Notes: a model not told the origin generated them from the sequence alone. A DNA stretch of 64,000 bases from Blepharisma stoltei (GCA_914767885.1 CAJZBQ010000060.1:496001-560000); one strand, 5' to 3'; positions 1-10,666 are shown, counted from the stretch's first letter. Program-made: numbers and translations.

Positions 1-1
1 T

Positions 2-508
2 GTGTTTTTAAAATCGCAAGCAGTTTCTTTAGATATGACTGTATTTTTTGGATGCGTAGGAGCAATTAATGCAATAGTTTTGCTGCCTGGATTATTATTT
101 GTTAATTTTAGTGGAATTGAAGAATTTGAATTTCCAAATTCAATGATTATTGGGTTCTTAGCTTTAAATGCCCTTTTCGGAACTGTACTATCAGATTTAT
201 TATGAGCCTTAAGTGTTAAGCATCTTAATCCTGCGCTATGCACAGTTGGGTTATCTTTAACTATTCCTTTATCAATGACTGTTGATAAGATTTGGCATGG
301 ATATTCTTACTCCTATCTTTATTTAATTGGCGCTTTGATGATTGTCTGTGGGTTTATTATTATGTCTTTATTCGAGTATCCTAAAGTTGCAGAGAAGTTC
401 AATTCATTTAATATTGATTCAATTTTTCAAGCAAAGAGAAAAGGGGAAAGAAAAAATCTTTTAAGTGTAAGTGAGATGTCTAAAATTGTGTCTTATTGGA
501 TGTCATAA
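2..508 (+). CDS. SLC35F/EamA-type membrane transporter, 3' part
   Basis: The C-terminal part of a drug/metabolite transporter superfamily protein; the 5' end lies outside the window. The frame opens at base 2 and runs to TAA at 506-508 with one in-frame TGA (203-205) read as Trp. About 168 residues are visible, with at least four hydrophobic helices. The segment around residues 80-90 (LSLTIPLSM) resembles the conserved end of SLC35F5-like proteins, followed by a last helix and a hydrophilic cytosolic tail. Family assignment comes from pattern recognition. The substrate is unknown. Confidence 0.75.
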
Positions 509-596
509 GTAATTAGTTAAGTAAGCAAATAAGCGAATAATATATTTCTTGAGGATTTTTAAACCTCAAAAACGACCATATTTATGCCTAAATATT

Positions 597-921
597 TAAG
601 ATTTAAGATTTAAGATTACGATAACACTTTGTCGACCCCCACTTAGCTTAGGATCTAACAACACAAGCTCATCCTTCCTGAATTCCATCACTGGCTAACA
701 GCTCTGAACAACGGTAGGTGGAATCGGCCTAACCGTCGAACCGTTACAGTAGCCTATGACCTAGACGAGTCTCTCTTCCTCCCTTGAAGTTGATTCAAGT
801 ACACCAGGAACTGCCGAAGCAGTTCCAGCGCCAATATCCTTCAGAAAGACTGAACTTCCCTCACTAGGATGACCTTTAGGGGACAATGACCCTAATTCAT
901 GCGCTCCATTTTTAATTGTTT
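597..921 (-). mobile_element. SINE-like retroelement with 12-bp target duplication
   Basis: A GC-richer island between AT-rich flanks. The same 12 bases (TGCCTAAATATT) sit at 585-596 and 922-933, as a target site duplication. On the minus strand the element ends in a repeated (AAATCTT) tail (601-616 on plus), close to the TTAATC tails of the SINE-like elements at 35 and 43 kb. A stretch near 733-747 reads on the minus strand like a degenerate pol III B box (GGTTCGA). No open reading frame. It lies between genes, so nothing requires its excision. Confidence 0.65.
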
Positions 922-1082
922 TGCCTAAATATTAAAGAAATGGTAATCAAATAACATTGAATTTACCTTTAATATGATTTTAGCCTGAGTGTTAAATTTT
1001 TATTCCTTGCTGCACAAAATTAATTTATAAAAATGAAATATATCTTAAGTTTTTTATAAGTTTAATATGATAAAACATAAAA

Positions 1083-1679
1083 ATGGTCGAAGAACCTATT
1101 CTTGATGCTAATCGTCCTATTTTAAGAGAATTATTTGACAAATTGAAGCAAAAAAATCCGCAACTTCCATTCAATGAATTATTCAAACTATTTGAAAAGA
1201 CTCATATTTATCCGGACTTACTTGATATTTATGATTTAAAAAGTATAATTTTAAGCATTGCGAAATCTAATGGAAATTATGATAAAAAGCCAAGCTTTTC
1301 ATATATGGGGTTTGAGGTATTGTTAAATGAAGTTGCAAATAAATGCTTTGAAAAGGAAGAGATAGATCAAAGATTTAAACTTTTGCTTACACATATAAAG
1401 GTTTCATTAAGACTTTTGTATGGAGTTCATGTGATTTTAAATTTATCGCAAGATCTCTCGGATATGATTAATTCGGAACCAAATTCTCTGCTGGCAAGAT
1501 CGAATGATAAGCAATTTAAGCAAGGAAAGCTAATTAAAGGCTCTGGCTCACCAACTCATGCACTACAAAAATATAACTCCTTCTTTCTGCTAACGAGCAA
1601 AATTTTTGGTTCTAAGGGAGTTAAAACTATGTGAAATTCATTATATACAATTTACAAAATTTTTAAAGTTAGCTTATAG
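1083..1679 (+). CDS. Hypothetical protein, ~198 aa
   Basis: Starts at ATG 1083 just after an AT-rich leader and runs through one TGA (1632-1634, Trp) to TAG at 1677-1679. Mostly helical and mixed-charge, with no membrane segment. A central block (about residues 70-125) with Phe, Met and Leu spacing looks like a folded helical domain, followed by a Ser-rich linker. I do not recognise the family. The TGA-coded extension of 15 residues is less certain than the rest, because the protein could tolerate ending earlier. Confidence 0.6.
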
Positions 1680-1816
1680 AATATATTTAAAACTTAATAG
1701 AATAATTTAAGATTTTAATTTAATAATGTCATTTATATATAAAATACTTTATTAAACAAATTTTTATTAAAAATTTGTTTTTGCTTGCTTTATGAGTTTC
1801 TTTTCCTTGAATAGCG

Positions 1817-2398
1817 ATGCTTCCAATAACTTTGCTTGCTTACAGAGGGATGGGAAGTAATAATAATTCTTTGAGGAGTTTTGGAAAAACTACACCAGTA
1901 GTTAATAATGCAAGCAATTTAGCAGCAAAATTACAAAAAAGTTCAACAGTCAGTTTACTCCTCAGGAAAAATAAGCTAGATCCTAGACCAATTCAAAAGT
2001 CCCCAGATGAAGTAGAATCAGAATCTCAAAGATCCCCTGATGAATCAGGAACTCCTGGAAGATTTGCTCAGAGGAAATCTCTAACTCAAGTTCCAGTAAC
2101 AACTCCTGAAAATCCTTTTCCCCAAGCTCCTCCTCATGAGCTTTTAACGGAACCTGATGATAGTGACTTTCAAGCCTCTTTAGCCGACAAGTATGATAAA
2201 CTCATAGAATTATTTAACGAATTCAAAAAAAATTGCGAACAAACCAAAAAGCCAAGATTTATTGGAATTAGTCCTCGAATTCTAAGCTTTATTATCCACT
2301 TACGAGAGCAAAAAGTAGGATCTGTAATCTTTATTTAGAAGTATTTGTTAAAAATGAATTTTGATTTATGGAGACTTAAAGCAATCCGTAAATATTAA
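1817..2398 (+). CDS. Hypothetical Pro/Ser-rich protein with a 15-nt intron
   Basis: Exon 1 is 1817-2323. A 15-nt intron (2324-2338, starts GTAATC, ends TTTAG) is followed by exon 2 2339-2398 ending in TAA. Without splicing the frame stops at the intron's own TAG. The first 110 residues are low-complexity with SPDE/SPDES repeats. The last 70 form a compact charged region (around residues 130-160) slightly reminiscent of the end of a MIF4G-type helical repeat, which is only a guess. The intron call rests on length, the GT..AG ends and the restored frame. Confidence 0.6.
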
Positions 2399-2467
2399 AT
2401 TAAGGCGTAAATGAAAATTAAAATTAAAAAACTTTAAAATTTTTTTCTTTAAGCATATTAATTAATA

Positions 2468-2824
2468 ATGGAAGAATGAAAGTATGAACTTTGTGACTGC
2501 GGAAGAAATCCCTTCATGTTCGTTTGATCTCTTTGCGTGCCATGTGGATATCATTGTATGCAAACATGCAGTGCAAAACATGCAGAACCTTTGAATAAAA
2601 CTGTGGCTCTCAGGGCGTTCTTATGTGTTTCTTTCTTTGGCTGCCTCGGAGGATCAATAAACCGTCATTTGCTTAGAAAATCAATGAAGATAAAAGACAA
2701 CGCAGTTTATGATTTTGTACATTTGATAATTCCTTGCTGTGCTGCCACTCAAGAGTGGATGCAAGTTATGAAAACAATGAAAGGGAATGAGGAAACTTTG
2801 ATCACGCAGCTTAAAGCTATTTAA
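2468..2824 (+). CDS. PLAC8-family cysteine-rich protein
   Basis: About 118 residues if two TGAs (W4, W20) are read as Trp. The start is ATG 2468. The N-terminal WKYELCDCGRNPFMF block followed by CVPCGYH and a second Cys cluster (IIPCCAATQEW) has the typical PLAC8 layout: a short acidic start, a CDC motif, a Cys-rich hydrophobic core and a C-terminal CC pair. Family members act as membrane-associated regulators of organ or cell size, or of cadmium and calcium fluxes. The role here is unknown. Both TGAs fall at positions where PLAC8 proteins commonly have Trp, which supports the code. Confidence 0.8.
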
Positions 2825-3177
2825 TTTAATTAGACTGATACACATAATTTATTAGAAAACGTTTAAAATTTTAAGTTTAAAAATTATTGTTAATATTAGA
2901 ATTGAAAAGAAATTTCTCAGTTTAATGTAGTATTATATGCGCTTTCCTAATTGGTCGAATTAAATTTATTTTACTACTGCTTAAAAAGCTTAAAAATTGT
3001 GATGACGGTATAACATTTTATGGTCAATTCAATCTTAATTTTAATGAGGATATTTTCTAGTTTTAAGATCTAGAAAGTAACTATAATTGCCTATATTAAA
3101 GATCTCAAATAATTAAAACTACTGAATAAAATGCAATCCTCATTTATCATATTATTTTAAATCTAGAATCTATAATA
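2825..3177. other. Intergenic, AT-rich, nothing recognised
   Basis: About 350 bases of A/T-rich DNA between the PLAC8 gene and the next short gene. I see no inverted ends, target duplication or coding frame. Confidence 0.5.
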
Positions 3178-3492
3178 ATGGGAAATATATGCAGAAAGGA
3201 TCCTCTGCTTCTTACCGAACCTAATGAAAATCGCTTAAAAATAACTCAAACATACTGCATTAGCGTTCAGCCTAATTTAGTAAAGCCTCAAAAAAATTCT
3301 CGGCTTGGTGTTAGAAATATATCTAGCATTGAGTGTCGATCAATTTATCGAGATTTGAAGTTTGAGTGCGGTCTGATGAAACACAAAATTAATGATTTAA
3401 TTGGGCAGTCAAAAATACTGCAAGCAAGCTTAGGTGAGATTTGTGTATTTGCTCATATAGGCAAAAATAATGAATTCTGAATTGGAAGTTAA
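3178..3492 (+). CDS. Short protein with N-myristoylation-type start
   Basis: About 104 residues from ATG 3178 through one TGA (3478-3480, Trp) to TAA 3490-3492. The N-terminus MGNICRK matches the Gly-2 myristoylation pattern with a nearby Cys for palmitoylation, so membrane attachment is plausible. The rest is polar and partly helical with no recognised domain. Confidence 0.55.
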
Positions 3493-3616
3493 AGTCCTCA
3501 AGGAAATGACGCAAAATCTTACTAAACCTGCACTTTATATTGAATAAAATATCGGTGATGAAAAATTTATATGTAGCAAAAACTAATTTTTATATAAATA
3601 ATTTTGCCCTAGTTTA

Positions 3617-3842
3617 TAGCGTCTGCACCGCTATAGCGTGACTTGACTCATACTATCCACAGCAGCTTCGATTTCTGATGAGTTAAAAAAAGATGACAGT
3701 TCAGCTTCATGCTTGACAAAAGGGCATCCCTTTGTAAGGATTTGCCAACTTGGAGTTGACTTTTCGCCCTTTGTCGCTTGCTAGAGCTCCAAGTTGCTGT
3801 CAAGAAGTATGCGTCAATGCACGCTATCGCGGTGCAGACGAT
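3617..3842. mobile_element. MITE with ~40-bp terminal inverted repeats
   Basis: The left end beginning CGTCTGCACCGC (3620) is mirrored by the right end GCGGTGCAGACG (to 3840). The repeats match at about 35 of 40 positions and extend inward past TAGCGTG. The ends are flanked by TATA, consistent with a TA target duplication. The interior contains a second, weaker inverted pair around CTTGACA/TGTCAAG. No coding capacity. It is intergenic. Confidence 0.75.
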
Positions 3843-4019
3843 ATAATAGATTATTGTAAGTATAATGATATTTAAACCATTTAAATGTATAATGATTAAT
3901 ATTTTAAATCAATTTATTTTTTTTATTTTGAAAAATTGCTTTCAAAACTAAAATAATCCCTATAAATTGGGGACATGTAGTTTTTTTCCTAGTTTAAAGG
4001 TGGTAAAGAAAATATTGAG

Positions 4020-4343
4020 ATGAATAAACGATTAAAATCTAAAGAATTGCCCATCAATGAAGAAAATCTAGAAGTTTTACAGCAAAAAGCTGAAAAATCT
4101 CAATATGAAGTAAAGATTTTGAAGTGTGAAATTGAAAAATACAAGGAAAGCGCTAAACATACAGAAATAAAACTAAAAGAATTAAAGGATTCAGCTGATA
4201 GCAGCATTATTCAGACTTTCCAGGATCTTAAAAGTGAAATAGATTTTTATGAATCAAAAATTAGCGAAACTGAGCTAGAAAATTTAGAGCTGGAAAAAAA
4301 AATTGATCTTTGGAACTACGAAATCAATTGTATTGGAATATAA
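4020..4343 (+). CDS. Short coiled-coil protein
   Basis: 107 residues from ATG 4020 to TAA. It is almost entirely Lys/Glu/Leu heptads (residues 15-100) without prolines, typical of a two-stranded coiled coil. No other domain. It faces the minus-strand RS gene tail to tail with a gap of about 40 bases. Confidence 0.6.
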   Translation: MNKRLKSKELPINEENLEVLQQKAEKSQYEVKILKCEIEKYKESAKHTEIKLKELKDSADSSIIQTFQDLKSEIDFYESKISETELENLELEKKIDLWNYEINCIGI

Positions 4344-4382
4344 ATATCTTTTTACATTATTTTCAATTCATTATTATATTTT

Positions 4383-5527
4383 TTAAATTTCATAACTATT
4401 CATTTGCTCTCTAATCAGCCTAAGAGCATCTTCGCATTCTTTAACCTTCAGCTCAGCCTGGAAAACCTTCAGCTTTGTATCACCCAAATTATGGTCAATT
4501 TGCATTGTGAGTGATCTCAATTTTCTTGAATCCTCAATAATGTTGTCCATGTCTTCATCAATTGGCCAAGCTAAAATCGGCTGCGGTGAAAAATTGAGTG
4601 GATCAATATTGTTTTCTAGTTTTACTTTGAAATCATCTACCACACATTTATAGGCCTTGTTATTGACTTCTAAGTTTTCTGAAATATGCCCCTCCAAAAT
4701 GGCATCCAATAGTTGAGGGGAAGGAGATCGCTTTCTTGGAGGAGTTCGTGATCTGCTTTTTCTTCTTTCATAGCTTCGATCATCTCTTCTGTATTTATCG
4801 TCACGTCTGTCATCCCTTCTGTCGTCTCTTCGGTCGTCTCGTCTGTAATCTCATCTATCATCTCGTCTGTCATCTCTTCGATGTCGATCTCTGTCATCCC
4901 TGTAATCGTTTCTTCTGTCATTTCCCCTTTCACTTTGAGAGGAGTCATACAATACTTTATATTGCTGACTCCCCCCCCCCCCCTCCGTGAGCGAACAAAA
5001 AAAAATTTTGTTCGCTCACGGAGGGGGGTTTTTTTTTTTTTTTTTAAAAAAATTTATATATAAATTTTATAAAAAATATTTTTTTCGAAATTTTTTTAAA
5101 AAAAAAAATCCTAATTTGCAAAAATTGGGAAGCAAATATTAATTTAATTTGCAAAATTTATGTTTTAAAACGCAATTTGTTTAAAATTAAACAGAATTAG
5201 CTCTAGATTTCATTATACTAATTATCACTTATATATCAAAATTTTTTTCCATTAAAATTTTTTCTATTAAAAAAAATTTTTGTTCACTCACGGAGGGTGG
5301 GTTTTTGGTCAAAAAATGGCGATTTTTCTAATGGTTTTGTTCGCTCACGGAGGGGGGGGGGGAGTGAGAATGATTATTACTGGATCTGGAGCTATGCCTT
5401 TTTATGAAAATAATATTTTCAGACTGATTACTAAATCTTAATCTCAATTAAGATATAGGTTGTTTGATCACAGAAAATGATTCTTTAAGTATATAGGTAT
5501 ATCTTTATATCTATCATATCTAGACAT
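4383..5527 (-). CDS. RS/RD-rich (SR-like) protein, split by two IESs
   Basis: Read with IESs 4969-5364 and 5405-5499 removed, the gene starts at minus-strand ATG 5525-5527 (MSRYDRYKD) and runs to a TAA at 4383. After the start come a Ser/Arg patch, a long run of R/D dipeptides with DRR and RDD repeats, then KSRSRTPPRKRSPSPQ, then about 110 residues of helical, acidic C-terminus. This composition is typical of splicing-related RS/RD proteins in the nucleus. There is no RRM. A frame-shifted reading of the same repeats gives an acidic Glu/Thr ORF that I regard as a shadow. Removing the 396-bp MITE joins the frame through one TCA (minus strand). The 95-bp IES is needed to reach an ATG and is less certain. 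Confidence 0.65.
4969..5364. mobile_element. MITE-type IES, CTCCCC family, TGA/TGA target duplication
   Basis: Ends are poly-C (CTCCCCC) and poly-G (GGGGGAG). The 3-bp duplication TGA is at 4966-4968 and 5365-5367. The 19-mer TTTTGTTCGCTCACGGAGG occurs as an inverted pair at the left end and again at the right end, with a diverged copy inside. The interior is very AT-rich. Removal leaves an uninterrupted RS-protein frame. Confidence 0.85.
5405..5499. other. Putative short TA-bound IES (95 bp)
   Basis: Lies between TA at 5403-5404 and TA at 5498-5499. It contains in-frame stops on the minus strand. Joining the TAs links MSRYDRYKD to KRHSSRSSNN in one frame. No inverted repeats. The call depends only on restoring the frame and start codon of the RS gene. 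Confidence 0.45.
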
Positions 5528-6010
5528 TTTATTATAGTTATATAATTTAATTCTTATGGAATATTGAGAAAATAAAGTTTTGATATTATATCATACTTTA
5601 AATAAATTTATTAGTGAGAAAGGGGAATTAATATTAAATTCATAATTTCTTATTTTCGTCAATTATGCATCGCTCTGCCGATACTTTTAGAAAACCATAT
5701 TATGCTGCTTGGAGATTAAAAATAGTCTAATGATTCGAAAATTAGAAGATAAAACTAGTGCTCAAGGGTATTAAAATATAAGTAAATTTTTTGCAAAATT
5801 TATATTTCTTTAATACGATGCTATAAGACACATTTTTTTAAGGATTTTAATAAAAATTGATCATAATAATAAATATAGACAGCTGTTTAAAAACTAAACA
5901 TTAGTTTATCTAGAACACATAATTAAAGTACTAGGTAAACAATAATCAAAATATTTTCAAACTTTAAGTTACTACGCTAAAAACATTTCTTCTCCATTAA
6001 AATCTTATTA
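5528..6010. promoter_or_regulatory. Divergent intergenic region
   Basis: About 480 bases of AT-rich sequence between the minus-strand RS gene and the plus-strand oxygenase. It presumably holds both promoters. No specific motif is recognised. Confidence 0.3.
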
Positions 6011-7060
6011 ATGAAGATAAGATTTCTATCTCGATTTATCAGCTCTTTTAGCCCAGTCAAAGTTTCTTATCAAGAGCTGGTCTCAAACGCAAATATAGAA
6101 AGGAAAATTGAAGAAGGGTATGGGCCTGATGGCCTTGGAATTATAACTATAGAGCACATCCCAGGCTATCAAGAAAAACGCATGGCACTTTTACCACTAG
6201 CCAGAAGAGTGGCTCTTTTACCTGATGATGAAAAGAAAGAGCTCGAGTTGCCCCAAATCAACTATATGATGGGCTGAAGCCACGGAAAAGAGTTTTTTGA
6301 AGGGACTCCCGACTTTTCAAAAGGATCTTTTTATGCAAATCCAGAGGTAGACAAAGCTCCTCTTTACAAAGGAGCTTTTCATGACAATGTTTGGCCAAGA
6401 TCTTTGCCAGAGCTTCGTATAGCTTTCAGAGACTTAGGTCAAGAAATTATGAGAGTAGGGGCATTGCTTGCCAGGCATCTTGATAAATACATATTAGCGA
6501 GACACAAAGACTATACACCTAGGACGTTAGAAGACATAATAAAAAGCCATAAAAATTCTGCTGGAAGACTACTGCACTATTTTCCTCAAGTCGGGTCAAC
6601 CCATGAATGGTGTGGCTGGCACAATGATCATTCTTGCCTTACTGGTTTAACTTGTCCACTATATTTAAATCAAACTACTGGAGAAGTTGTAAACCCAAAT
6701 GAAGTTTCAGATTGTAAAACCGGACTTTTCATTAAAAATAGGCGTGGAGAAATGCTTAAAGCCCATTTAACTAGTGATTTGCTATTATACCAAATTGGAG
6801 AAACCGCTCAAATCCTTTCAAATGGTTGACTACAAGCTACGCCTCATTCAGTTCAAACTGGGGGAAGTTTGGAAAATGTTAGTAGAAATACATTTGCGAT
6901 ATTCATGGAGCCTGTTCCTGACTTTGCATTAAAAGTATCTGATAATCATGAAAGAATATTTGTGGAAAATGAAGGAATTCCATCACTGAGAAGGCGCTTT
7001 AAGAAAGGTATGACTTTTGGCGATTTTCATAATTCAACTGTAGCAGCGTTTAATTATTAA
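6011..7060 (+). CDS. 2-oxoglutarate/Fe(II)-dependent dioxygenase-like protein
   Basis: About 349 residues, uninterrupted when two TGAs (6275-6277 and 6827-6829) are read as Trp. The double-stranded beta-helix metal site is visible: H and D in WHNDHSCLTG (about residue 203), the distal H in ATPHSVQTG (about residue 283), and an Arg in SRNTFAIFMEP that would bind 2-oxoglutarate. This is the layout of isopenicillin-N-synthase-like oxygenases. The N-terminus (YQELVSN...GLGIITIEHIPGY) corresponds to the DIOX_N region. The substrate is unknown. The stop is TAA. This gene is one of the clearest proofs in the window that TGA means Trp. Confidence 0.85.
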
Positions 7061-7245
7061 CTCTATAATCATCTTAAAATAATAGGACTAAAGAAGAAAA
7101 TGTTCTCTATTTTGAATATAATATAAGTGGTGCTTCTGACTTTTATATGGTGAGTGGTATAAAGAAGTTTGAAAAATATTTTTGGATGCCCTGCATTGAA
7201 ATTTTTATTCGAAATTTTAATTATTTTATTTTCCTTAAATTTATA

Positions 7246-7377
7246 TAGACATTTCGCCTATATTACCCGATATGGGCTGAAACTTGAGAGCACTTCCTTT
7301 TAATTTGGCTTGACCAACTTGAGAAGAAGTGTCTTAAGTTCCAGCCCATATCAGGCAATATAAGCGAAATGTCTGTA
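7246..7377. mobile_element. Short MITE with ~45-bp imperfect inverted repeats
   Basis: The left arm GACATTTCGCCTATATT and the right arm AATATAAGCGAAATGTC pair, continuing through ATATGGGCTG and CAGCCCATAT. The element can fold into one long hairpin. TA-rich flanks fit a TA target duplication. It lies in the 7061-7570 intergenic gap. Confidence 0.7.
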
Positions 7378-7570
7378 ATTTGATAAACTAATTTTTTTCA
7401 GCATCATTTTATATCTTTTATATTTCTATACTTTAATGTAATTAGAAAAATAAAGAAAAGTGCAATTTTCAAATTGAAAATTTAGCTTCTATTTAAATTA
7501 AGGATAAGCTTTTAGCTCTAAAATGCAAAGCCTTGACTATCCGATACTATGAATTTAAAATTTGCAAAAA

Positions 7571-8701
7571 ATGTATATCGGCCCATGGCAAGAATATAAA
7601 TTAGCTCAAGTTCTAAAGCTTAAGAATGACATTTACGAAGGATCTGCTCCAAGTAATCAAACTCGTCTGAACGCACATGTTCTATCTCTTCATAATAAGC
7701 GTTTTGATGCAGGCTCAAAAGCTCACAGCACACCTACAGCTCGAAGTATTTCATCTGAGACCATTCAAAAGCCATATCCTACATTTGATCTTGACACATA
7801 CTATAAACAATGCAAAAGAATAGAAAATCTAATAGCAAAAAGCGAAACTACTGATGAGACTTATAAGAAGCCTCCTATCCCAAAAAATAATATCCGAGTG
7901 AGAAAAACAAAAAACGCTTATGTACAGAGACTTCAGAAAATGAGGACTCTTTATGGGCTTGATAAAGAAGAAACTAAGTCCACTTTGGATGCCTCATCAG
8001 AAACAAAGGAGACTGAAAGTCGGCAAGGAAGATGCCCTTTGCCAATTCCAAGATATGAAAATAAAAATAGTCAAAATATTGCGAATAAATCGCCATTGAA
8101 CTCTAAAGAGTTCTCACCAGGGATTAGGAAAATTGAAAAAACCAATTTATTACCAGAAGTAAGAAAATCGGCTCATTCTGCATCCCTTTCACAAACTTCA
8201 TTGCAAAATACCAATATTTTTAAATTAAATGAGAATACTCATATAAACGATATGATGCCTCCCCTTAAAAGCATTGATAGAAATGAAAATTCACCAAGGT
8301 TGACAGAAAATAATAGCATTTTTCAGCAAAAAAGCGTTGAAAAGTTTTCTCCTGCAGTTAATAGAAAGAAACTTGAAGAATGTAAGCAGCATGAATCTGA
8401 AAAAATAAGATCGGAAAGCATCATAATGGATGACAAACAGAAAGCAATGCCAAGCCCAGTATTAAAAACATTTGAGTCTAAAGATGAAGGATTAGAAATT
8501 AAATATAACAGTACTCAGGAAACTCATAATGAAGAATCAAGATTTACATCAAATGCCATAAGCAAAATTAGTGAGAAAAAATTCGAAATTGAAGAAGAAA
8601 GCTGTGAGCAAATCGATGGATTGCTAAAATGGGTCAATGAGCTTCCTGATGAAATCAGCATGGGAAGTCCTGGAGTTTCTTCAAAAGGCATAGTTATATA
8701 G
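7571..8701 (+). CDS. Hypothetical disordered protein, ~376 aa
   Basis: I start at ATG 7571 (MYIGPWQEYKLAQVL), the first true ATG; the frame is open slightly upstream. It ends at TAG. The first 30 residues are conserved-looking (GPWQEYKLA, then a helix), followed by a basic segment (about 100-140) with RLQKMRTLYGL, then a long Ser/Lys/Glu-rich disordered region and a short acidic end. The layout suggests a cytoskeletal or ciliary adaptor, but I do not recognise the family. Confidence 0.6.
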   Translation: MYIGPWQEYKLAQVLKLKNDIYEGSAPSNQTRLNAHVLSLHNKRFDAGSKAHSTPTARSISSETIQKPYPTFDLDTYYKQCKRIENLIAKSETTDETYKKPPIPKNNIRVRKTKNAYVQRLQKMRTLYGLDKEETKSTLDASSETKETESRQGRCPLPIPRYENKNSQNIANKSPLNSKEFSPGIRKIEKTNLLPEVRKSAHSASLSQTSLQNTNIFKLNENTHINDMMPPLKSIDRNENSPRLTENNSIFQQKSVEKFSPAVNRKKLEECKQHESEKIRSESIIMDDKQKAMPSPVLKTFESKDEGLEIKYNSTQETHNEESRFTSNAISKISEKKFEIEEESCEQIDGLLKWVNELPDEISMGSPGVSSKGIVI

Positions 8702-8831
8702 CGATATTAGTATGATTTTTATATGAAAAATATCTAAATTTTGATTTTACTCATAACTTTATTCTCATAATATACACTAATCCATATTAAATTTAATTTA
8801 TTTTAATAAGGTTTCATGAATGAATTAATCA

Positions 8832-9465
8832 ATGGACCTTAAGATAGCTGAAGATAAGCGTATAGCGCTGAAAATGAACAAAAAGAAATAAAAGACTAAT
8901 ATTAAAGCTTGAAACTAATTATCTTAAGGATGGCTCTATTGATGGAAATGTAATTAGGGGATGAGATGATTGATTAATCAAAAAGTTTCGAAAAGCAGTG
9001 GGCATCCATGGACAAAATATAATAATAAGTCTTATTCAGATGAAGAAAGAGTTTTTCGTAGTCTCAAGTAACAGTTCCTTTTAAAACAACAGAAGACGAA
9101 TTTCAAAGATGGCCAGCTTACACTAAAAAGGAAATTAAACATTGGGGAAGAGCAATTCAAGTAAAAGAAAATCCAAAAAGAGAGGCTTGATGAGATACAG
9201 ATTATAGCGAAGGGACTGCTAATTAAATGACAATTAGCATACTTCTAAATTAGTTATCAATAGTCTAAGTGTTTGGAATTATAACAAAACATACCAGATT
9301 TTTTCATTGATAATAAAATGCAATGTTAAATAATAAATAAAAACACAGGCACATATATTTAGGCATAACTCCATTAATAAACCATGAATTAGTTTAGCAA
9401 TTAATACTCATACTCAAGAATTTACTGTCAATGATATGGAGCAAGACTACCATTTTGCAGAGTAA
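8832..9465 (+). pseudogene. Broken gene, or gene with unrecognised small IESs
   Basis: Good coding stretches lie in different frames in the right order. ATG 8832 begins MDLKIAEDKRIALKM. Next comes a block with DGSIDGNVIRGW, then YNNKSYSDEERVFRSLK, then a block with RWPAYTKKEIKHWGRAIQ (two TGAs as Trp), and a last piece ending DYHFAE-TAA at 9465. No single frame joins them, and I could not place 15-nt introns or TA pairs that fix every break. Either several short IESs remain unresolved or the gene has decayed. Family unknown. Confidence 0.4.
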
Positions 9466-9475
9466 TAAATTACTA

Positions 9476-10666
9476 TTAAATTGTTATTTCAACTCCTTTT
9501 ATTCCAACATATCTTGCGTCAATATTTGTATGTGAACCCATGTCTCCGAATTCTCTCATCAAGTTGAGTGGGTAAAACAGTTTCATATAAAGATAAACTC
9601 CTGAAAATGCATCACAAAGCTTCACCTCCATATTTTTTCTTCCTCTTTTAATAAATCTTCCCCATAAAATGGGTTTCAAAGGGTTATTCGTTCACTTAAA
9701 AAGGCGATATTCATGCAGTTTTTCTTTTACCAAGCTGTAGGCCTCAGGAACTCTCCCATCAATCGATATCAAGTTATCAATATCATCAGAGCTTTTTAAG
9801 TCATTATAAATCGAAAACTCATATGAATCAATATCAACATAAGCATCGCTTACAAAAACCATGAAAGCTGCGACAGGGCATGTAAAATGCCCACTTCTGC
9901 TTATTTCTATCATTTTAGCTACGAAAAGCTTATTACCTCTATCAGCTGCTTGAAAGTTAATTTGCCTAACTAAAGTATATAAATCATCCTGGCTTTTTCT
10001 AAAATTTGCAAGTTTCAGCTCCGTGCAAACCAGCGTATCATGCAAATCCCTAAGATGATGCATATGCTCATACATTAACTGCTGATTGGAATTTCTATGA
10101 ACTAAAACTTCTGGATTATTTATGAAAATATGCCTAAAGACCATTTCTTCGAAATAATTTAAAGAATCACTTCTTCTACCTCTTCTAAGTCCTAGAAGTT
10201 GTCTAGCATATTTATTATTTCTTACAATTCTCGCAACTTCATTTTTAATTTCAGCTCGCCCATCGGATAAAATTTCTGTTTGAGTAGAAGAAAGGACGCC
10301 GGCACAGTTTACATTTGAGGTATTTTCCCTGGAGCAGTAACCACGAGATTTTTTTGAAAATAAGCTGTCAACCCAGTAATTAGGGTTATCGTCGTCTACC
10401 CCACCAGTTGTGCCAAAACCTATAAATTTTATGGAATTAATTTTACTTTGGCTGCTTGTAGCTTTAAGGATTTTTATAGCCTGGAAAGGAGAAAGGGAAA
10501 TTGGTCTTGTGATGTGGAGTTTATTTGAAACTAGTCTGCTTAAGTGGTATGGAGAGTTTGTTACGCTATTGAAATATTTGTTGATCAGACAAAAATTCAG
10601 AAAAACTTCTTTTGGACCAAGAAATATCATAATTTCCCCAAGAATTTCATATGGAAAGTACTCCAT
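9476..10666 (-). CDS. F-box-like protein, copy 1
   Basis: About 396 residues, with one TGA (Trp) near 9690. The N-terminus (FPYEILGEIMIFLGPKEVFLNFCLINKYFNSV) fits an F-box: Leu/Ile-rich helices after a Pro, with a Cys before the N-K-F turn. The rest is one conserved domain shared along its whole length with the paralogue at 11344-12623, including GFGTTGGVD, NCAGVLSSTQ, and a C-terminal ARYVGIKGVEI strand. It could be a substrate receptor of an SCF-type ubiquitin ligase. The C-terminal domain is not a family I can name. Confidence 0.65.

Noticed and set aside
4670-4948. Acidic Glu/Thr/Met repeat ORF on the minus strand
   Set aside because: It is the RS/RD repeat of the SR-like gene read in a shifted frame. 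The RD frame joins both flanks across the IES and reads as a sensible protein.
4736-5063. Plus-strand His/Cys/Phe-rich ORFs
   Set aside because: Antisense shadows of the RS repeat running into the MITE's poly-C and AT-rich core.
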